From Loktanella sp. IMCC34160 (GTDB taxonomy: Bacteria > Pseudomonadota > Alphaproteobacteria > Rhodobacterales > Rhodobacteraceae): a stretch of 64,000 nt of DNA. Positions within the stretch are counted from its first letter, which is position 1, and each line of letters starts with the position of its first letter. The position numbers and the translations under genes are program-made. Positions 62,545 to 64,000 of the stretch are shown here, piece after piece. The stretch covers positions 62,001 through 126,000 of the forward strand of contig NZ_SELP01000007.1 in assembly GCF_004145845.1 (NCBI RefSeq), read 5' to 3'. The notes beneath the pieces are model-generated. The model worked only from the letters and a program-made list of their open reading frames with translations, had not been told where the DNA came from and did no database searches.

Positions 62545-63483
62545 GTGGAATTCGCCACGCTCGACCTTGCCCGGTTCGAGGCCGCGACGGGGGCTGACCG
62601 TGCCGGGGAAGCCGCCCGGTTGGATGCGATCTGCCGCGACAGCGGGTTCCTGATCCTGCGCGGGCACGGGGTGCCAGAGGCGGTCATCGGCGCGGTCTGG
62701 ACTGCGGCGCAGCGGTTCTTTGCCCAAGGGGTCGCGGCGAAACAGGCGGTGGCCGCGCCCTACGCGGGCTACCCCTATGGCTACCTTGGCCCGGACAAAG
62801 AGGCGCTGGCGAAATCCAAGGGTGAAGACACGCCACCCGATCTGAAAGAAAGCTTCAACGGCGGTCCCCTGAGGGTGCCCGACGGGGTGTCGGACCCGGA
62901 CGCCCATGCCTTTTGCTACCAGCCGACGCTTTGGCCGGATCTGGGGGGGTTCCGACCCGCGTGGGAGGCCTATTACGCCGAAATGGAAGCGCTGGCCGCG
63001 CGGATCATGGCCGCCTTTGCAGAGGCGCTGGGGCTGGACCGGGGGTATTTCGCGCCCTTCATCGGCAATCCCATCTCGGCCCTGCGGGCATTGCACTATC
63101 CGGCGACGCTGGGCGCGGCGCTGGACCGGCAACAGCGGGCCGGGGCGCATACGGATTACGGCTCGCTCACCATTCTGCTGCCGCAGGCGGGGTCGCGTGG
63201 CTTGCAGGTGATGTCGGACGGGGACTGGGTCGATGTTCCGGCAGAAGAAGGGGCATTCTTCATCAACATCGGCGACCTGATGGCGCGCTGGACGGCGGAC
63301 CGCTGGGTGTCAACGCTGCACCGGGTGGTGGCGCTTCCGGATCAGCCGGCCCGTCAAAGCCTCGCCTTCTTTCACCAACCCGACTGGGAGGCGGAAATCA
63401 CGCCGCTGGACGGATCGGACGCCTATCCAGCCGTCCGGTCCGGCCCCTACCTGATGGAGAAATTCCGATCCGCGGGCAGTTGA
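62545..63483 (+). CDS. Isopenicillin-N-synthase-like 2-oxoglutarate/Fe(II) dioxygenase
   Basis: A 312-residue non-heme iron enzyme. The facial triad is His202 and Asp204 in AHTDYGSLT and His259 in STLHRVV; the 2-oxoglutarate carboxylate site RxS is Arg270-Ser272 in ARQSLAFF. The N-terminal DIOX_N domain (RLDAICRDSGFLILRGHGVP) is complete. The substrate is unknown. A GTG start at 62545 lies 4 bases after the epimerase stop. It is convergent with the quinone-oxidoreductase gene, with one base between them. Confidence 0.9.
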   Translation: MEFATLDLARFEAATGADRAGEAARLDAICRDSGFLILRGHGVPEAVIGAVWTAAQRFFAQGVAAKQAVAAPYAGYPYGYLGPDKEALAKSKGEDTPPDLKESFNGGPLRVPDGVSDPDAHAFCYQPTLWPDLGGFRPAWEAYYAEMEALAARIMAAFAEALGLDRGYFAPFIGNPISALRALHYPATLGAALDRQQRAGAHTDYGSLTILLPQAGSRGLQVMSDGDWVDVPAEEGAFFINIGDLMARWTADRWVSTLHRVVALPDQPARQSLAFFHQPDWEAEITPLDGSDAYPAVRSGPYLMEKFRSAGS

Positions 63484-63484
63484 C

Positions 63485-64000
63485 CTAGCCGCCCATTGTC
63501 ACCACGACCTTGCCGGTGGATTTTCGGTCTGCAAGCAGCGCCAGCGCGTCGCCGGCCCGGTCAAGGGGCAGGGAGTGGCTGATATGGGGTTTCAGTCGCC
63601 CTTCGGCATGCCAGCGCATCAATTCGGTCATGCTGTCGGTCAGGGCCTCGGGGTTAAAGGCCATGTAGCCACCCCAGTAGAAGCCGATCACGTCGATGTT
63701 CTTGACCAGCAGGTGGTTGGCCGGGATCTTCGGCACCTCGCCCCCGGCAAAGCCGATGACGATCAAACGCGCCTCGCGGTTGGCGGCCTTGAACAGGGCG
63801 GTGAACAGATCCCCCCCCACCACGTCATAGACCACATCGGCACCGCCAAGCGCCTTGATCCGGGCGGTAATGTCAGCCGGGTCGGTGGTCGCGTCGATCA
63901 CATGGTCAGCCCCCGCTGCCTGCGCCACGGCCAACTTGTCGGCCCCGCGCGCGATGGCCACGACCTCGGCCCCCAAGGCCTTGCCGATCTCGATCGCGGT
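63485..64000 (-). CDS. Zinc-type/quinone oxidoreductase (MDR superfamily), 5' end outside window
   Basis: The last 171 codons of an MDR-superfamily NADPH:quinone oxidoreductase-like gene; the frame runs off the right edge. Visible are the end of the Rossmann domain (IEIGKALGAEVVAIARGADKL, DHVIDATT, DVVYDVVGG) and the terminal KPHISHSLPLDRAGDALALLADRKSTGKVVV typical of the family. Catalytic zinc ligands, if any, lie outside. Substrate unknown. Confidence 0.88.
   Translation of the reverse strand, partial: TAIEIGKALGAEVVAIARGADKLAVAQAAGADHVIDATTDPADITARIKALGGADVVYDVVGGDLFTALFKAANREARLIVIGFAGGEVPKIPANHLLVKNIDVIGFYWGGYMAFNPEALTDSMTELMRWHAEGRLKPHISHSLPLDRAGDALALLADRKSTGKVVVTMGG

Overview
The window is about two-thirds G+C by eye, densely coded and free of phage, IS, CRISPR or plasmid genes. 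It looks like chromosome from an alphaproteobacterium of the Rhodobacterales (Roseobacter/Paracoccus type). The supporting evidence is gene content: a proline module with a PutA that has no DNA-binding domain and a divergent Lrp-type PutR, a choXWV plus betI-betC-betB-betA choline-sulfate/choline-to-betaine cluster, a bioMNY biotin importer, a DmdB-like acyl-CoA ligase, and a small Rhodobacteraceae-type single-helix pilin-like protein. This assignment is an inference from content, not from a search.

Layout. 1-6689: a TctE/TctD two-component system divergent from a tctC-tctB-tctA tripartite carboxylate transporter, followed by an AtuA-family protein and a DUF4387 protein that look co-transcribed. 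6925-10383: an orphan molybdenum-hydroxylase large subunit and a DUF2235 hydrolase. 10438-17102: metF and metR divergent around a palindromic operator, a GGDEF-EAL protein, an inositol-monophosphatase, a pilin-like peptide, a VOC protein, a rhomboid and a small membrane protein. 17186-21244: putA/putR. 21275-22187: an M50-type membrane protein and tRNA-Leu(UAA). 22279-28868: bioM-bioN-bioY plus a nitroreductase, facing a thiolase-like and acyl-CoA-ligase-like pair (reminiscent of yhfS/yhfT beside bioY in Bacillus subtilis) downstream of metG.

28945-31356: an orphan sensor kinase, an MBL-fold hydrolase and tRNA-Asn(GUU). 31515-37494: mostly small or hypothetical genes (a basic peptide, a TfoX-C protein, two exported proteins, DUF4112, a lytic transglycosylase lipoprotein, a Cys-His protein), an EamA exporter and the acyl-CoA ligase. 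37570-44618: an aspartic-protease-like protein, MarC, ABC-F, an MFS transporter, ndk, a Gly-rich metzincin and a sulfotransferase-like protein. 44663-52896: the osmoprotectant cluster. 52972-58574: a YdcH protein, a membrane-anchored Nudix-like protein, lolC/E-lolD, two small c-type cytochromes and a HEPN protein. 58571-64000: parE, a three-gene dehydrogenase/epimerase/2OG-dioxygenase run, and the end of a quinone-oxidoreductase-like gene.

How it fits together: much of the window is nutrient capture with local control (carboxylates by TctDE, proline by PutR, choline compounds by BetI, methyl metabolism by MetR, biotin by an ECF importer). The most unusual items are the biotin-linked thiolase/ligase pair, a three-copy dispersed palindromic repeat (6.8, 37.5 and 57.6 kb), a 141-bp long inverted repeat upstream of marC, low-G+C patches (a HEPN gene, part of parE, an exported protein gene, a patch in lolC), a possible CheD/CNF-fold Cys-His protein and a membrane-anchored partial-Nudix protein. 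No gap between annotated features exceeds 300 bases.
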